A DNA stretch of 64,000 nt, taken from the NCBI GenBank assembly GCA_008694505.1, contig VZDJ01000346.1, positions 16,843,719 through 16,907,718 on the forward strand, given 5' to 3'. The position numbers were made by a program, and so were the translations under genes. This DNA comes from Cyanoderma ruficeps. Lineage: Eukaryota; Chordata; Aves; Passeriformes; Timaliidae. The notes beneath the pieces were generated by a model. The model did no database searches and was not told the DNA's origin. It saw nothing but the letters and a program-made list of their open reading frames with translations. Positions 49,919-63,770 of this stretch are shown here, piece after piece (the first letter of the stretch is position 1; every line of letters starts with the position of its first letter).

Positions 49919-51850
49919 AGGGTTAAACTTTGCTAGTAACTGGTGTGGATTTAAAATCATTTAACAGCGGAATTCACACTTGATTCACAACAGCATTTTC
50001 CTTTCCTGGGCAAAGTTTTGTCTGCTGACAGAGTTTTCCAGTAAAGAATCCCAAGGGACCTTAAATCATTCCAGTTGAAGACTCTCTTAATTGTGAATCA
50101 ACTACTTAGAGCTGCATTCCATGGAACAATGGAACTGCAGAGAAAAAATAAACACAAACAATGCATTCCACTCTATTTTAAGAAGTTTGCTTTTCTCTGT
50201 CTTTTTTTTTTTTTTAATCAGTGCAGATATTAGCTCAGATGCACATTCTCAGCTTTCCCAGTGTTCTCCATAACACATCCCTTAAAGGAAAACCCTAATG
50301 AGGTCTTAGATACAGACTGTGTTATGTTTGTGCTCTTTCCACTACTCAGGGGAAAAAACAAATTGTCAAAGCTCCTTCAGTGTTTGTATCTTAGAGGCAA
50401 TACCTATTGTGTGAGATCACTGCATGCACCCAGGCTTTTCACTTTGAGAGTATTCTTGTAAGTTATAATAAAGACAATATGTTTTGCAAAATGCGTTGTT
50501 TCCAGGACCAACACTTATAACTGTTCACACTTTGGTTCATACTTTATCCATGTTTTCTCTGATCTTTGAATAAAGTGTCAAGATGATGCATCAGGTGGTG
50601 TGGAATATTGATGTAATTTTCTGGTGACAGAAGAAAGGAGGCTTGCAAATGAGATATGACAGCTCTGAGAAATGATGTGGGTAAAAGGAAGAATACGAAT
50701 CAGAGTATTAAATTTTCGCTGCATTTTATTTAAAATTTAAGGAAAAGCAAAGGAACTGCTGATACACGTAAGCTGTTAATCATTACTGATTACAGCACAT
50801 GCAAACATATAAACCCACTGGTTTGCATTAGATTAAAAAAGAAGATGCTGCATTTTTCCAGTGTAATTGATAAAGCTGAGTAAATAGCTCAGCGTACAGT
50901 ACACTCAAGAAGCTGGTGCTCAGTAGATTCTGTGAAAACAAGCAGCATTATGCTATTATATTCCACTTATGAGATAGCAGTATACCCTGGGAAAAAGTGA
51001 ATCAAGCCCTGTCCCTGAGATTTTCCACCTGACAATATTTAATAGCTGCCTAAAGGAGGTCAGCAGGGGACAAGAGATCTGGTCAGCTCGTTTTCTGGTC
51101 CTTAGGTGCTAGTTTAGGCTGTACTTGTTTCTTATCATTAGCAATGGACCTAGGACTTGAATGGAGGGAAATTTAGTGCTTATGAGTGACATGCATGCTC
51201 TCCTTGCTTTTTTCTATGTCTTTCCCTGATCCGTGGATTGAGATCAGTGCTCTAAGTAGAGAGGAGAAAAAAAGGAGGATGTCATTCCAGCCTCAGCAGG
51301 AGCTGCTGCCTCGTAGAAACACAGCAAACACACACACAGTGTTTAGCAGGAAATTTTTATGGTTTAAAAAGCAAAGCCTTTGAACTAAACACAAATCCTT
51401 TGCAGCAAAAGTTAGAAGGATTTTTGTGTTCAGCACAGGAAATACTTTATGCATTTTTCCTTCGTGGAAGCGGCACAAAGAATAACTCGTACTGAATTGA
51501 AGTTTTGTGGTGTCTCAACTTCGTTTAAAACAATTTAGAGAGTCCAACTCTACATAGTCTGGTAAAAAACCTATTTTTTCAATAATTTAGCTGACGCAGT
51601 GTGGCCTGCTTTGAAGGATGCACAGCAGCCAGAGCAGTCAAAGAGCAATTTCCTTTAAGACGAGAACAGGTTTGATTTTTTTCTTGAAAGGTCTCATACC
51701 TTTTTCAATGAAATACAGAACATTCTTACTCAGATGAATTCTGGACCTCGGAAGTCCTGTAAATAACTTTGTGTTTTAATAGCTGAAGAAGGCGAATGGA
51801 TATTTCAGGATAGGAAGTGGAGGGGCAGGTACACATCCCTTCACCCTCAT

Positions 51851-52127
51851 GACCAGTGACAGGGCCTGAGGAAATGGCCTGAAATTGAGTCAGGGGAGGT
51901 TTATGTTGAGTATCAGGGAAAGGTTCCTCACCCAGAGGGTGGTTGGGCACTGGAAAAGCTCCCAGGGAAAGGGTCACAGCACCAGCCTGACAGAGCTCAA
52001 GAGCTGTTTGGACCATGCTCTCAGGCACATGGTGTGAGTCTTGCAGTGCCCTGTACAGGGCCAGGAGTTGGACTTGATGATCCTGATGGGTCCCTTCAAA
52101 CTGAGCATATTCTATGATTCTATGATA
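51851..52127 (+). mobile_element. CR1 LINE 3'-end fragment
   Basis: It contains CAGAGGGTGGTTGGGCACTGG, TCAGGCACATGGTGTGA, GGCCAGGAGTTGGACTTGATG and ends in ATTCTATGATTCTATGATA, the CR1 terminal repeat, in forward orientation. This subtype is abundant in neoavian genomes. Confidence 0.93.
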
Positions 52128-55100
52128 CAACAATTCACTCATTCATTGACAAACTTCCTTTTCAATGAAAAATACCCCTTAAATGCAATTAAATGGATGA
52201 TTTTGACTCCAAATGATGCAGGAAAACTCCATCTAATCCAAATATGCACCAGTGACTGGATCAGAACAGTCAGTTACTACTTCTGACCTTCTAGGATGAC
52301 AGACCCCAAGTCATGGCTTTTGCTTCACAGGACAGAGCCTCACCATCAGGTTGGGAATGAGGAGTGCACCATTCTTTCTCGCTGAAATCAGGACACTCGT
52401 GTAACTTGAATTTGAGGTCCATGAGTTCAGAGAGACAGCAATGAGCACACCTGGAGTTGGTAGCTCAACAGTGTGTGATCTATGCTTCTGAGGCAGGGAT
52501 TAGATTTCAGGTATTCAGTATCAACACACTCAAACTTCTGTTGTCTTTTGACCTTTTACTTCATGAAAGAGAGGGAATCTTCAGTAGTGCTGCTTCTTTG
52601 TAAGAGAGACCAAAGTGCACACTGAGTGAAACTGGATTGAAGTGAAGAGCCATTGCAAAGCTTTAAATGAAATATAGGTAGGCTCATAAAATTACTCATT
52701 ACCCTCAAAAAGTTTTCTTTCCATCTCATCTCCACAAAAAGACTTACATTTCCTTTTACTTTTTGTTGGGGGTACTTACAAAAGTCTTAGTGATGGCTGC
52801 ACACCACCCATGTGATTTTCTGGCACTGGATAATTTCAAAAAACCTGAACTAAGTCACCATGAAGCAGCTATGAATATAAACACATAAAATTCATGGAAG
52901 CATTGTTCCCTTAACATATAACATAGCCAAGCATTCCTTCCTGTTATTGCCATCTTATTATTGGGAAAATGCCCAGTCCTGCTCATTCGTACAACTCAGC
53001 AGGTTCTTTTAAGCCAAAAGTGTGTTTCAATGGGAGATGAGCTGGGAAATTCACTTTTAAGTTTTTATTAAATGTTTTCATGTGACCTTTGCAACAAAAT
53101 ACCTTTTAAATAATTTCATATGACTATGATGATCAACACAGAACCAAGATTTGCAGACAGTAAGTTGGTAGAAATTGCTGAACCTGAGGTTGAAACAAAG
53201 ACACTCATTCTTCCACAGGGGAAAAGAAACAGATACTCCTTTGCCATCCCTCTGTTTTTGCAATAAACTTTTCCATTTGTGCTGTGCTGTTTGTGTCTTA
53301 TGTACTGGTGATGAGTTAAATTCAACAGACAACAACATCCTGAAATTTAAAGCAATATTTTATTTTGGTTTAAGCCTAATGAAGTAGGTAGTATTAAGGG
53401 TGAATGGATGGAAACGAGTGTAATATGCTGAAGAATCAACTCCTTTGAAAGCAGTGAAAAAACCAGAAATTGCCATTAGAAGCACTTTAGCAGCAGGCTA
53501 GAAGGAGCATTAGAGAGACACACAGAACAAACAGAGAGCTCATTACAGACTGACTGCAACAAGACAAGTAGATAGACTGGTTGGGTATTTCCATGTTCAG
53601 CTCCAGAACTTCAGTCATTCAACTTACCAAAAGAGTGACATTTTTGAGGCTGTATCTATTTTGGTAAACTATCAGCAAGCCAAGCTAAATTAGCAGATCT
53701 TAGTCAAGTAAGTCCCCATTATATCAGCTCAGCTAACAAACCACTTGATACAAACTCCTTCACAAAAATGTGATACCACTTCTGCTATACAGCTTTGACC
53801 AGAACAATTGTAACTACTCTCATTGTGCCTATATTCACAGTACTGCATTGCTATTTTCAACAAGACAGCAGTGGTAGAATTCTTTCTAGTTCTTGGGAAT
53901 GTTTCCAAGTGGGGAGTAGTGAGGAATTGTTTTGCACTGACAAGATAGAATGTGACTTGGGATCCTGGCAATATGAAACAGCATACAGGTTTGGGTGACC
54001 CACATGTAAAAATTTGTTTTTTGGCATCAAGTTTATTCACTTTACTGGTCATTCAGGAAAGGGTAAAGATTGAAATCACTAACTCCTTCCTCATTTAGTT
54101 CCTCTTAACAGAGTCTGCTGTTTCTCAGTTTACATGTTAAACAAGCTTTCATGGTAGAACTGATATGGCTTATTTCAGTTTCACACTATTACATTTCCCA
54201 GTGCTAAGCAAGGGACTTCAGGGAGTTCAGCAATAGCTCTCCTTCAGCAGTGAGAATAAGGGAAGGCTTGGAACTGAAACATCCATCAAAACAGAATTCA
54301 GTGATGACAAACATGAAGGGATCCATTTTCTGCTTTCCTGTATATATTACAGACCTTGGACCTCCCTGGTTTTCAAGATCAGAGAGACTAAAATGTGTGG
54401 CAGGATATGAGGCTGTAAGTACTATTCAAATTCTCCATGTAGCAATGAAGCAGGGCTGAGACAGTACTGAATTTTATGCTGGCTTCCTGGGCAGGTGTGC
54501 TTTTCAGCCTGGCTAAGGGACATAACATTTTCTTAGCTCCCAACAATTGTGGAATGCATTGCTAACCTCACCACAGCCTGCCACAAGTGCAAACAGCAAC
54601 CTACGGCAGCGTGACAAACCTACCTCCGTGTCCAGCTTCGAGCTGCCTTCTTCTTCCAGCCACATGCATCCTGGCAATCATTCAGTCCCTTACTGTCCCT
54701 CACCTGTTTTTTGTGAAAACAATGTCATTTCCATTACTGGCATCCAAACCCCAATGTTATAAATATAAAAATCAGACGGCTATTCCCTCTTTCTTTATGG
54801 GATTTTCCAAGATTGTCTTGGATATATTTAGTATTCATGTGTAATGAGTCAGAGTGTCCACCTGTGGTCTCCATAAACCGATTTTGTAAATAGCATTGAC
54901 TGATGTGACTCAAAAAAAAAAAAAAANAAGGAGAAGAAAAAAAAAGAGGCTAGTTTCTGTTTTCCAGTTTTAGTCTGAATTCAAACACTGTTTGCAGTTC
55001 CAAGAACTGTGTGGGTTTCATGCTCTGGGTCAGTGGGTGGGGAATACTGGAAAAGGCACACTTCATCCTGTCCCCTTGTTCCGGTGGGCTGTAAGTCTGC

Positions 55101-55480
55101 AGAAAGATGACTTTATTTTATGGCACAGCAAACAACCTTTTCATTTAGCAACTATTTAATATGGAACCTGTAGAAGAAACCCTGGAATACATATCTTCTT
55201 GTGTCCCTTCCTCACTGGGATGTTGCTTTTGAAAAACATTGAATTTTTACCCAGCACAAATGAATTCAGAAAATGAGCTGAGGTCTGCTAAAAAGTGTGG
55301 AAGAATGTAAGTCTGACTGACATTCTGTAGTGCTTTGAAGAATATGAGAGAACAACTTACTTCAGTATTCTGTTACCTAAGCTCAATTTAGCCTCATGCT
55401 GATAGAGGTGGCCACACTGTGAAGTGTACCTAAACATCTAAGGCTGGACTGAAGTAACTTGTGTGTATTGTGGGGCTGCA

Positions 55481-55985
55481 ACAGAACCACAGGATATTTA
55501 AGGTTGGAAATGCCCTCTAAAATCATGGAGCCCAACTGTTGACCCCACCCCACTGTGTCCATTGCTAAACCCTATACCCTAGTACCACATCCACACACCT
55601 TTTGAATGCTTCCAGGGATGGCGATGCCCCACTTCCTGGGGCAGTCCATTCAAATGCCTGACCACCCTTTCAGTGAAGAAATTTTCCCTAATATCCAATC
55701 TAAACCTCCATGAGTGCCACCTGAGGCCATTTTCTCTTTTCCTGTCACTTACTGCTTTGGAGAAGGGATCGATTTCCACCTGGCTACAGCCTCTTTTCAG
55801 TGAGTTGTGGAGAACAATAAGGTCCCCCCTGAGCCTCCTTTTCTCCAGGCTAAATACCCTCAGCTCCCTTAGCTGCTCCTCGTCAGATTTCTGCTTTAGA
55901 CCCTTCACCAATTCCATTGCCCTTCTCTGGACATGTTGCCCTTCTTTGGACAGCACTTGCTCTTGCATTTTGAGCAGCTGAAGTG
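55481..55985 (-). mobile_element. CR1 LINE 3'-end fragment (longest in window)
   Basis: About 500 bp of inverted CR1: ACAGAACCACAGGATATT tip, TTCCAGGGATGGCGATGCC, CCTGAGCCTCCTTTTCTCC and CATTGCCCTTCTCTGGACATG. Its minus-strand open frame of 129 codons is degraded LINE sequence, not a host gene. Confidence 0.93.
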
Positions 55986-58900
55986 TGGGTGTGAAATGCT
56001 GCTGTACAGATTGAGTGGCCTTTTTGGTGCAAGAGAGAATTTTTGGACAGACAGTAACAGACTAGTAGCAAATAAGAGGAGGCAGCTTGTATCCTGTTAA
56101 TAACTGAAAAGTTGTGTTAGTTGAAGTTTAGATTAACCTCTCTGGCAGATCAATACATCAAATGAAAAGAGCCATCATGCATAATGTAGAGATATATAGA
56201 TTTGGGTTTAAAGTCAACTATAAAAGGATAACTGAAATCAGCTCTGCAGTGATGGCAAACCCCATTTCCAGAAAAGATATACCTGAAATATACCTGAAAC
56301 TCAGGTTTAAATTTAAAATTTGGCATTTCTTAAGACATTCTTAAGACATTTTTTAAGTTCTTGTATTAAAAGCTTTCATCTGCTTCCTTTGTAATTGCAC
56401 AAACAAGCAACTCGACAGTTCTATAGTTGCTAAGGACACTATAAAACCAGTTCAGATTAAGGTGTCAAAAGGACATGTAGAAGTGCACAGATACATGCAA
56501 TAGAAGGCTGTATATATTCAAAAATAGCCAAGGAAGTAAAGCAAAAGGATATGCTGAGTATTTAAACAGTCAGTTGACTTTAGTGGAAGTTTTGGCAAAA
56601 GCTAAAGGCAGGCTGGCTGCTTCCTGAAAGACTGAATTAAATAAATGATGATTATGGCAGTATCTGCTGTGTTTCTTTTAGTTTCTGCATTAAACACATT
56701 GTGTTTAGGGCTTGGAAATAGACCCCTAACTCTCAACACGTGTATTAAAAGGTCCATTAAGACTCATAGAGCTTTTGAACCTGCTCTGAGTTGCAATCTT
56801 AATAACACTGGTTATTTTCCTTCACCACAACTTCATGAAATTTACAGTTAGCATGTTTTCGTTATGAAAGTCAAGAAAATGTGGTTCCTTGAAGGACTTC
56901 TACATTGCTTCAGAAACACTTGAGTCTGGTGCTCGAAGGAAACTTCAAGGCTCTCAAAACCACTTAGGTGAGAATATATAATACAATGAAAGGGAATATC
57001 TGCAGGAGTCTTTGCCAACTGAAACCACCAAGCGCCACACAGATATATTAGGACATGATTTCGCGTGGTGCTGACGTGTCTTCTGAGTCATTGTGTACTC
57101 TCAGCTCTTGGAAATCAACAGAACCAAGTCAAGAAACACCCAGGACTTACTGAGATCAGGTTTCTTACAGATCAGTAAAACAGTGTTTTCTGCTATTTTC
57201 TTTGAATAGAAGGACAAACAGCAAAGCATCCACTTGCAGACATCAAAATTACTAAAATTACCAGGGAACCAGCATTTCTCATGTTGTAATAAATGCAAAG
57301 CAAGCAGCTGAGGTGGCAGATAAAATGAAGCATGTTAATTTGGAATTACAGAGGAATTTGATAGTAAGGCAGTGGCTAAAGTTCTATCAGCATTTCTATT
57401 ATAAGCCACCATAAAAACCTACTAAACCCAGATATTGTGTGCTTTCTCAGCCTCAGACTCATTCTAATGTTTCCATTTGATCAAGTAGTTTCCACTGAAT
57501 GAAATCAAATCAGAAATAATAATTGGCATTCTAGATAACAATTCAGCTGAGATTTAGGAGAATTAAATTTACTTGCACTTCTGTTACCTAGCAAACTTTG
57601 GTCTTTAACATTAATTGCAATGCTTACTATTCCATAACTGTAAGAAAGAGCTTTCTTATTTTAAAAATAACCTGCAAGAGTAGAGAGATTGCTCATTCTT
57701 TATGACTTTGTGCTAAGCGTTCCTGATGTAGATACATGTGACGGACAATTTTATCTTAGTGTTAAGATATGCACTAGAAATAAAATATAAGAGCTGACTT
57801 AAGTCCATTATGTCTTCTGTGTGGGAATGGTGTCTTCTGCCTATTGTACTTTGTGCTTTTTGGTGCCTGTGATGCTATGTCAAGATTATTTACTGGCATA
57901 GCACAAATTTCCAGTCTTCCTCAGGCTGGCAGTATTCTTTCTTGCATGTGGACTGCAGTAGGCTGGGCACTTTCCAAACAGGAAAGGCAGGTCAGCTTTT
58001 GTTTCAACAGTGTCACAAGCTAAACAGGCATGACTAAAGCAACAACTCAGCAATTAATGAAATCCAACCAGATCCCCTTGAGCATTAAGCAAACCCAGAC
58101 ACCACTAGAAACACAGCAACTATTATGGCAGTGCCAGCAACTTGGCACAGACTGAAGGGAAGGAAGTACAGAAGAAAGAACCATAGGCAATTAAAGTAAC
58201 CAGAACTTTAAGGTAATTACCCAGTCTGTAATACAGCCCAAAGCCAGGACAAAGGCTGCTATTCTCATGACAAGTGTCATCCAATATTTTACAGGCTGAA
58301 GTGGTCAGGACTCAGAGCCTCAGTGCTGGGATTCACCTGCAGGAGAGCACCCCAGCAGGGCACGAGTGACTCAGGGTGAAGAATGTCATCTTCTGAATCA
58401 TGAATCCACTTCCTGTGGCACTTTGTTTTGTTTCCAGGATTCCCCTGGCTGTCTGATACTAGGTAGACAGTAAGATCTTAGGAAAACTGAGGATATCTAA
58501 GGTCTTGGACCAAGTTTGTGCCCACTGCAATACAGTCAGCGTTGGTGGCTTTGCCTCCAGATTGAAGGTTTCTTTTAAATTCCCTCAGGCCTTATAAATG
58601 GTAGGTCGAATTTTAAAACATGCCCTTGTGTTTTTTAAGTGCTTCCCAGCCTAAGGGTTCCAAAGTCATTTAAAGATTAGTCAGTGTTTCTATTACAAAA
58701 TCCTCTTTTGGGGATTTACCATTGCAATAAAAACATGCTCATGACACACATATACTCACACAAATTTTCTGGTGAAAGAAGGTGAATTCAAGTGTCAAGT
58801 GTCAAAAACTGGATACAAGGAAAATGACAAAGATCTTGATTCTGAAATGAATGCAAAATACTTGGGTTTAAGCATCTGAGGAATTCTGTTGAGTTCCAGA

Positions 58901-60309
58901 ACTTTGTTCACATTGTTAATAAGCAAGCACAGGGATCTGAGTAATTAATAGTTGTTAAAAACAAGTAATAAACAAATTAACTAAAAAGACACCTTAAATA
59001 TGCCTTGCATTCATTCAAAGAAAAGCCACATTTGTCTAGAAGAAAGGACATAGAAGAAAGCACATAGAGGAAAAGACAAAGTTTGCAATCTTAATACTGA
59101 AAATAGTGACATATCAAAACACATAATGAATTTCAGGTGTGCTTTTTACCTCTGCTCTTGTTCAATTTAACTGTACGAAACTCAAGCTGTTAAAAGAGGT
59201 TTGTCTCCTACCTTCTGAAGGTTTGATAATGCAGAGAGTCTTATGCATCTTCCTTCTACCTGCTCATAATATCTATCTCGCATAGATACAATAGGAAAAA
59301 ATAGTATATGTTACAGTTATTGATGGAAGACTACTGTGTGAGGAAGAGAAACTAAATGGTCTTTCTATAGATAACTGATTCTTCTTCTAAGGCTAGGACT
59401 CTATTCCAGCATTCCTTCTCTATTCTTTCATCTTGTACCACACATGCCTGCTGAAGGGATTAAAGACACCATTTGTAAGAGTTGCTTTGAAGGATAAGGG
59501 AAGAATCTGGATAAAGTCACATCTTTTTCACATATTCTGCACCAAGTCCCAGGAGTAAATGTATTCCCAAAACAACAGTGGTGCACTTATTTTGCTGAAA
59601 CAAGTAAAGCAGGTGAGGATAATTGGGTGAACAAAAATAAGAAAACCAAGCCAACATCCAGAAAACCAAGCCAAACCAAATCAACCCTCCTAACAATTTT
59701 CCCCATGGAGGTACTAAGCTGTTTCTTTAAAATTCAAATGTATCAAAATGGTTCTTTATCTTGAAAGCTTTGTCAAGCATGATGCTGCTTCAGACAAGAA
59801 AATGTTTTACAGTAAAATCTTTTGAAAAATCAAGTCACTTTTAACCATTAGTTTAAAGTTACAAACAACTGTAACTCTCATGCTTTTGGACACTTGCATC
59901 AAAAAGCTTTTACTGAGAAAGGGGCAACACATTGACACCCAGCAAAGCACTGCTGGTAATTTGTCATGTTTAGTCAGTATGTTATAATGAAGAAAAGCCA
60001 TCTGGGATGGGCTCTCTCTTAACAGTTCAACCAAATTTTGTGGAAGGATACTTGCCTTAACAGTTCGACTGCATCTGTTCACCTCCACTGGCACCACAAT
60101 ATGCAAAACATCAGAAAATTATTCTTCGTGAAAAAGGAAAATTAATTAGGGCTGAAAAATCATGTTGTATTATTATTATTAAATTTGCCTTAGGGGTAGA
60201 TATCCACATGAAGAAAAAGTCATAGGAAAGGGACAATTTGCCATAAATACCTACTTGCATTAACTAAACAAGACACTGAATGTCTGGGTCTGCTTTTGTT
60301 AGGCAGCAA

Positions 60310-60465
60310 GCCAGTGACAAATGACACCCTGGAAAGGTTTAAGAGGTGTCTGAATCTGGCACTGGGTGATGTGATTTAGGGTTTAGGGGTTACAGAGACA
60401 GTGCTGGTTCCCAGCTGGACTGGATGATCTTCAAGGTCACTTCCAACCATGATTTTCTATGAAAT
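60310..60465 (+). mobile_element. CR1 LINE 3'-end fragment
   Basis: ACTGGATGATCTTCAAGGTC followed by ACTTCCAACCATGATTTTCTATG is the standard CR1 tail in forward orientation. It is preceded by degenerate CR1 sequence. Confidence 0.85.
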
Positions 60466-60535
60466 ACAAAATCAAGGATTAGGTTTGCTAAGCCTCAGGT
60501 CAGAAGCCTCGTCCAAGGCTCAAAATAAAGAAGTG

Positions 60536-60580
60536 TCTATAATAATGTCTTATATAATAATGTCTTATAATAAATGTCTT
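60536..60580. repeat. Short AT-rich tandem repeat
   Basis: Nearly three copies of a unit of about 16 bases containing TAATAATGTCTTATA. Confidence 0.7.
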
Positions 60581-63500
60581 CTTTCTGGCTATAGCTGTTT
60601 TTTAAAGCTTCTTCATAATTTGATTTGGAGTCTGGATGGGTTATCTTCCTATTGATTTTAAAGTATCTGCCAGTTTTCCTACAATTCTGCTCTACCGTTC
60701 AGTACAAAGGCTCAATTTCTGCTTACAGCCCATCTATTATTTGTTTTTCTCCTTCCCATTCCCTGGAACTTATACTTGCCTTTGGTTTAAGGTCTCGAAA
60801 AGTGACAGGTACATACAAGTGGATCCATTAAGTGCAGCAATGCTGTATTGGTAATCACAGTCCATGCATATCATTGATCCTTTCAGGTTATTGGATTCAA
60901 TGGGAGTTTTTCTACACTATGACACTTTGTGTTCAGTCTGGGTATGACTAAATGGGTAATGGCAGGCATGCAACACTGCAGAATGAAGGATTCTTGGGAA
61001 ACCCCAGGTTTGGTACTTCCTTATTTCAAAGTGTTGATTTTGTAATCAGATCTAACTTCGCGTGAATAAGGAACCAAGGGAAGAAAGAGTCCATGAAAAA
61101 GGCAACAGAATATTGTAGGAGGGCACAAAACTACCTGGCTAAATTCAGATTGGCCAGATAGGCAAATATCTGGCAATTTTCAGCTTCAGAGAACTTGATT
61201 TTACACCTAAAAAAAGTATGAGTTTCAAGTGTATGTTGCTAATTTATTTTGTTTAAGAAAGTTCACTCTGTGTGAAATCACATCTCCATCACCAGTGGGA
61301 TATTGATGCTGACTGTTTGTGATAGCTGCACACAAGCCAGCTCTCTGAGCAGTCATTTATATGCTTAGCTACCAGCCATACACACCTTATTTCCAATGGA
61401 GAGAACTGATAGAAGATGGGGTGGAGAGGGCTCCTAAACTGTGGCAAATGACCCCAACCCCCATTCCCCGGAGAACAGCTCCAGCATCTGTGTAACCTCT
61501 CCTGCTGTGCTGGCTGCAGTGAAGCTACACCAGTATTATCTTGTGGTGCTGGCAACCTGCCACAGCTTCCCTGAGCTCAGATAGGGAGAGGCAGAAACAC
61601 CTCTGGAAAAACAATTTTGCAAGACAAAAGTTATGTATTTCCATTTACAGTAAGAGCTCATCCTTTTTGTCCTGCCACATACATGTGTGCACACTCCTCA
61701 ACCACATTTCAAAGCCCTGCTGGAGTTGCCAAAGATGTTAAAACTTCTCAGGATGAAGTAACAAGAACATTTTATGCTGAAATGGGTCAGGGCTCCCAGG
61801 TGTGCAGGTAGAACAACTGCCACCCTGGTGATTAAAGCAATATAAGCTGCAGCCTGCCACAGGATGGAGAAAGATTTCCTCCTTTCCACCATACCCATGT
61901 ACGAGTTACAAGTTGCTGGTCCAGATTGTCCCAATAAAAGCGCTATCGCTGTCAACGGGGTGAGAGGACTCCTAAGCAGGTTTCTTGTCTGGTCTTCCTG
62001 AATGAATCTGAATTTTAAATGTGCAAAATAAATGCTGAGTGTCTGCCACAACTATTACAGGAAGAAAGAAAGAATAACGTCACATAATACCTCATGTCTC
62101 TCTCAAAACGCTTTGATATCAGGAAACAAAATATACAAGTACAACTATTTTTCTAACTTATTTGTCTTTGGGGGTTGCCAGAGGAAAGTCTTTTTTGCCT
62201 CCCAGACCACCACAAAGTTGAGACATGGGGAACAAATGATTGTCCACATGACACTTCTGTGAAAGTTCTGGATTTTCCAAAGGGTCGTTTACAGTTACAT
62301 GTTTATTCATTTTTCCAGTCAGTGAGCATTACAAAAAAAAAAAGGACAGAAAAACAGAGGTTATGCTAATAATTCCCAAGTGACTATCAAGAGCATGCAG
62401 TTTCAGTCTCTGATGCAGATGATAGCAGAGTTTCTCAGGAAGCAAAGGGAGGACACAGCCCAGCTTTGTGAAATTGCTTAGAAGCTATTAATTTGTAAAA
62501 TTTGTATCCATAAGGTCATATCAAAAATTGATTTTTAGGTGATTCTTTGAATTATAGGTAGCATTTGTCACATTCTCTGGCAGATATCAACTGTAATAAT
62601 TTTAGTTAGGTAGTCAGGAATTTTCCATCAGAGCTGAAAATCCCTGATGGTCAGCAAATACATCTATGACACTAAAAAAAAAAATAAATAAACCTTTTAA
62701 TTGAAGAAACAGTACCAAATTTCTGGTCTTCTGACATTCAGAAATATTTTGTAGTTATATCTAACATTTAGACTGTTTTATTTTTTATTGAATTTTTGTT
62801 CTTACAAAAAAAATCAAGTCAAATTAGAAAAATTCAGTGAACTTGACTAAATACTGAGAATGTTGGCCCATTTTACTGCCCTCCTGCATGATTCACTGAA
62901 TAATCCAATATGTTGCCTTGCTCCAGTAAAGGTGAAATAAACTATACCTTGCTTCCTCATGGGGATGTTGGCAATAGATAAGCTAATGTTCATCCTCATT
63001 AAATGTAACAATTGTTCTTTGTGATTTCTCCTTTCTGGAAACATCTGAAACTTCTTAAGAAAACAATACAGACTGCTAAGCCATGCCAAAACAAAAGGTG
63101 TTATGGACAAAAAGTTGGACTGCTGGGCAAAAGTACAAAATTGTCTTCAGAGACACCTTTCTGCATAAGTCTCACTACCTTGATCATATCATTTGTCATG
63201 TGATTTCACCCTGCAATTTTTCTACTTTCCAAAGTCAGTGAAAAACAGTCTCTTTTAATGGAAGGACCTTTGATATGTCCATTCTTATGTTTTTCTACAT
63301 ATACCTGTTCCCATTGTGAATTTACATCATTCTATTGAAATGAACCTGGTGAAGAGGTGAAGTGGGCTCTTTATATTTAAACACTCCTTTTTCCATTCTA
63401 TATTCACAAGGGATTTGGTACAAAACTCGGGGAAGTTAATGGGAGTTTTTAATTCGTTTGCATTGAAAGACAGGCTGGAGAATCTCATTCCAGTTCCATA

Positions 63501-63639
63501 GCTTCCCTTTATTTTTTCTCTTTACCCTATTTCTTCTTTCCACAAAAAAAAAATTGGGATATTCTCGGTTGCTCTCATGTCTTTTCCATTTGCATCGTGC
63601 ATCCTTCCCAAATCTTGTCACACGCCTATCAGGTATAAC

Positions 63640-63770
63640 AAGGTGTGTCTAAAAAGCTACCTGGCTTTCTTATTCTCATTCATGGTGAAATTTGTTTCTC
63701 CCACATACAGGACTAAGTCAAATGTTTTGTGGAAATCTAATAGAATCAACTCTCTGCTCTGGAGTTATGA
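63640..63770 (-). mobile_element. Possible old CR1 internal fragment
   Basis: GACTAAGTCAAATGTTTTG and the following GTGGAAATCTAATAGAATC resemble an inverted internal segment of CR1 (the 'GTCAAAGGCTTTACTGAAGTC' region). It is diverged and has no diagnostic tip. Confidence 0.35.

Noticed and set aside
55579..55968. 129-codon minus-strand open frame rich in charged residues
   Set aside because: It is CR1 3' sequence, not a host gene.
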